Shown here: in pieces, positions 5,220-7,253 of the stretch | How the letters are laid out: each line of letters begins with the position of its first letter | Position numbering within the stretch: the stretch's first letter is position 1 | Source: Actinomycetota bacterium | GTDB taxonomy: Bacteria > Actinomycetota > Actinomycetes > Propionibacteriales > Propionibacteriaceae | Direction of reading: 5' to 3' | DNA length: 7,253 bases | NCBI GenBank assembly: GCA_016213595.1 | Contig: JACRAA010000271.1 | Coordinates: 1 to 7,253 of the forward strand | Position numbers and translations under genes: made by a program | Notes under the pieces: model-generated | Told to the model about the DNA's origin: nothing | Seen by the model: the letters and a program-made list of their open reading frames with translations, nothing else | The model's database searches: none

Positions 5220-7253
5220 TCACCTCCCTGAGCTGTTCGGGCTGGAGTGCCACAGCTTGCGCGGCGCATCGGCCGGCGACAGGCCGCTGGGCCTCACGTC
5301 GGCGTACGGGGACTGCATCGCGCCGCTCGCATGCACCAGCACCCGCCGCTGCCCCATGCCGCCGGCGCGGCCGTGCTGCTGCGCGTCGGCATCGCCCCGG
5401 TCGTCCTCAGCACCTGGCTCGGGGAGCAGCTCACCGACGAGGCTGTACCCCGCCGGCACGACCGCCATCAGCTGCTCCACCGCGGCCAGCGCGGCGTCCT
5501 CGCTGCCGGTACGGTCCAGCTCGGCGTCCCACGCCGCCTGCAGCACGGTGAGGTCCCACGCCGCGGTGGCGCGCAGCGAGCGGCCACGTGGTCCCGTCCG
5601 TCGCATGACCCCTCTGACGACGAGCAGCCAGGAGGCGAAGACCGTCGCCGCGTACGGGCCCTGGACGTCCTCGAAGAACGTGGCGTCGCTCAGGCCCGTC
5701 GTGTCGTCGAGGGTGAGGAAGATGACGCGCCGCCCCGACCGCACCCCCGGTGTCTGCGTCGCCACCTTCACGCCGGCGACGAGCAGCTCCGCCCCGCTCC
5801 CGTGGCTCAGCAGGTCAGCTGCAGGCGTGACGCCCAGCGCGGCGAACAGGCGGCGGTGACGGGCCACGACGTGGTCGGAGACATCGATGCCGAGGATGCC
5901 GAGCTCAGCGGTGACCCGCTCCGCGTCGGTCATCTCGGGCAGGCCCGAGGCCGGTACGTCGACGGCACCGGTGGTGAAGTCGAGCGGCTGCTGCACCTCG
6001 GGGCTGCCGGTCGGTGCCGTCGCCTGGGACTGCAGCTTCGCCCGGTCCCGCGGGTCGTCGGATACCAGACGTGGCGTCCGGACCGCGGCTCGTACCCCCC
6101 GAGCCCTTGTCGCCCGCGCGTCGACCCGGGCCATCCGCCCGAGGTCGGCCAGCGACAGCAGCAGGTCGCGCCGGGTGACACGACCACGGTCGCCGACGGG
6201 CAGCGACCGGCCGATCCCGTACACCCGGTCGAACCCGCCGGCGAGGATCAGCCGCTCGACGACCGGCTGTGCCACTCCGGTGCGGTTCCAGAAGTCGGTG
6301 AGCGAGCTGTACGGCCGGCCGGCGACGATCCGTGACACCTCGGCGTCCGAGATCCCGGCGACGTCGGCAAGCGACATCCAGATCCCCCACGGCCTGCCGT
6401 CGGGAAGCCCGGCACCCGGCCCGAGCCTCGCCTCGAGCCCCCGCATGTCGGCGAGCGGTGGCGTCTCGCGGCGACGCGGCGGCGGCGTCGAGGGCGCAGC
6501 CACCTCGACGAGGGCGTCCCCCTCCCCCAGCCGCTCCACCCGGTAGCCCTTCTCACTGGCGTTGACGTCGAGGCCCAGGATCGCGACGCCGAGCCGACGG
6601 GCCTCGTCGAGGAGGAGCCGCTTCGGGTACATGCCGGGGTCGTGGGTGAGCACCCCCGCGAGGAAGTGCGCCGGGTAGTGGGCCTTGAGCCAGGCCGACT
6701 GGTAGGTGGGAAGCGCGAACGCGGCGGCGTGCGCCTTGCAGAAGCCGAAGGAGGCGAACGACGCGAGGATCTCCCACAGCCGCTCGACGAGCTCCGGGGA
6801 GTAGCCGTGGCGCAGCGCCTGCGGCACGAACCAGCGCCGTACGGTCTCCTGTCCCTCCTGGTCGCCCAGCGCGCGCCGTGCCTCGTCACCCTGGGCGAGG
6901 CTGCAGCCCGTGGCGACGGAGATGAGCTTGATGATCTGCTCGTGGAACACGACCACCCCGCACGTCTCGCTGAGCACCGGCTCGACGTCCGGGTGCGGGT
7001 ACACCGGCTCCTTCCACCCCTGCCTGGCGTCGAGGAACGGGGTGATCATGTCCGACTTCACGGGCCCCGGCCGGAACAGCGAGATGTCGATGATGATGTC
7101 GTCGAACGTCTCCGGGGAGAACTTGGCGACCAGCTCCCGCTGTCCCGGCGACTCGATCTGGAAGCAGCCCAGCGTCGCCGCCTTGGCGATCAGGTCGTAC
7201 GTGGCGGGGTCGTCGAACGGGGCCAGCGCGTCGAGGTCCACCCGCTCCGACTC
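5220..7253 (-). CDS. dnaE2: Error-prone DNA polymerase III alpha subunit, DnaE2-type (N-terminus beyond the window)
   Basis: This is the C-terminal 677 residues of a C-family polymerase; the frame is open to the right edge. Fragment numbering starts at base 7253. The polymerase fingers region includes LGCFQIESPGQRELV, ISLFRPGPVKSDMI, VVVFHEQIIKL and SFGFCKAHAAAFALPTYQSAWLKAH. A Pro/Arg-rich insert (about 249-285), tandem helix-hairpin-helix motifs (about 286-345) and an OB-fold (about 488-560, with AGVKV and FLTLDDTTGLSDATFF) follow. The chain ends soon after, with RKLWHSSP near the C-terminus. The tau-binding domain of replicative DnaE1 is missing, which together with the dinB partner supports a DnaE2-like translesion role. 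The PHP domain and palm catalytic aspartates lie outside the window, so activity cannot be judged here. QQPLDF (421-426) between the helix-hairpin-helix and OB domains is a possible clamp-binding motif. It is the upstream gene of the dinB operon, and its promoter is outside the window. Confidence 0.9.
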   Translation of the reverse strand, partial: ESERVDLDALAPFDDPATYDLIAKAATLGCFQIESPGQRELVAKFSPETFDDIIIDISLFRPGPVKSDMITPFLDARQGWKEPVYPHPDVEPVLSETCGVVVFHEQIIKLISVATGCSLAQGDEARRALGDQEGQETVRRWFVPQALRHGYSPELVERLWEILASFASFGFCKAHAAAFALPTYQSAWLKAHYPAHFLAGVLTHDPGMYPKRLLLDEARRLGVAILGLDVNASEKGYRVERLGEGDALVEVAAPSTPPPRRRETPPLADMRGLEARLGPGAGLPDGRPWGIWMSLADVAGISDAEVSRIVAGRPYSSLTDFWNRTGVAQPVVERLILAGGFDRVYGIGRSLPVGDRGRVTRRDLLLSLADLGRMARVDARATRARGVRAAVRTPRLVSDDPRDRAKLQSQATAPTGSPEVQQPLDFTTGAVDVPASGLPEMTDAERVTAELGILGIDVSDHVVARHRRLFAALGVTPAADLLSHGSGAELLVAGVKVATQTPGVRSGRRVIFLTLDDTTGLSDATFFEDVQGPYAATVFASWLLVVRGVMRRTGPRGRSLRATAAWDLTVLQAAWDAELDRTGSEDAALAAVEQLMAVVPAGYSLVGELLPEPGAEDDRGDADAQQHGRAGGMGQRRVLVHASGAMQSPYADVRPSGLSPADAPRKLWHSSPNSSGR
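5223..5228 (-). promoter_or_regulatory. Ribosome binding site of dinB, inside the end of dnaE2
   Basis: The - strand reads GGGAGG immediately followed by the dnaE2 stop TGA (5222-5220), then CGAC and the dinB GTG at 5215. The spacer is 7 nt. Ribosomes finishing dnaE2 would stop on the dinB initiation region, a standard arrangement for translational coupling. Confidence 0.75.

Noticed and set aside
5216..5269. A dinB start at the ATG at 5269, giving an 18-residue longer protein
   Set aside because: It would overlap dnaE2 by 50 nt. The added residues match no DinB signature, and GGGAGG is correctly spaced for the GTG at 5215.
5584..5591. Palindrome CCACGTGG, with CCACGACGTGG nearby at 5863-5873
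   Set aside because: Both lie inside conserved dnaE2 coding sequence and are short enough to arise by chance in GC-rich DNA.

Overview
The window is GC-rich bacterial DNA, and its gene families point to a high-GC actinobacterium (Actinomycetota). It holds a DUF3488/transglutaminase membrane protein, a DUF3040 membrane protein, a mycobacterial-type transaldolase and an actinobacterial-style DnaE2/DinB pair. I cannot fix the genus. A member of the Micrococcales is plausible but is only inference. Five protein-coding genes fill almost the whole window. I see no tRNA, rRNA, CRISPR array, insertion sequence or phage gene, and no gene-free stretch longer than about 115 bases.

Left part (1-2750): a TgpA-like transglutaminase membrane protein on the + strand begins in a TGATG overlap, so it is probably the last gene of an operon that starts outside the window. 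It converges on a small two-helix DUF3040 membrane protein on the - strand. The 52-bp gap between their stops, plus the end of the first gene, carries two overlapping perfect tandem duplications (17 bp x2 and 14 bp x2) and a weak GC-rich hairpin.

Middle (2739-3967): a 115-bp divergent intergenic region separates DUF3040 from transaldolase (tal, + strand). Each gene has a clear ribosome binding site and a plausible promoter. The initiation signals favour starts slightly inside the longest reading frames. tal stands alone here, without transketolase, zwf, opcA or pgl beside it in the window, and ends 22 bp from the end of dinB.

Right part (3968-7253): two translesion-synthesis genes lie on the - strand. 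The upstream one is a DnaE2-type error-prone DNA polymerase III alpha subunit, cut by the right edge of the window. Its N-terminal PHP domain and palm catalytic aspartates lie outside. DNA polymerase IV (dinB) starts 4 nt after its stop, and the dinB Shine-Dalgarno sequence lies in the last codons of dnaE2. The two are almost certainly one transcript with coupled translation, forming a two-polymerase damage-tolerance module. No imuA- or imuB-like gene is visible on the dinB side.

Most of this is recognisable chromosomal content. The points most worth a second look are the tight dnaE2-dinB pairing, possible non-canonical sliding-clamp motifs in both polymerases, the unusual place of tal, and the tandem duplications at the convergent junction. 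I found no clear evidence for an undescribed system.
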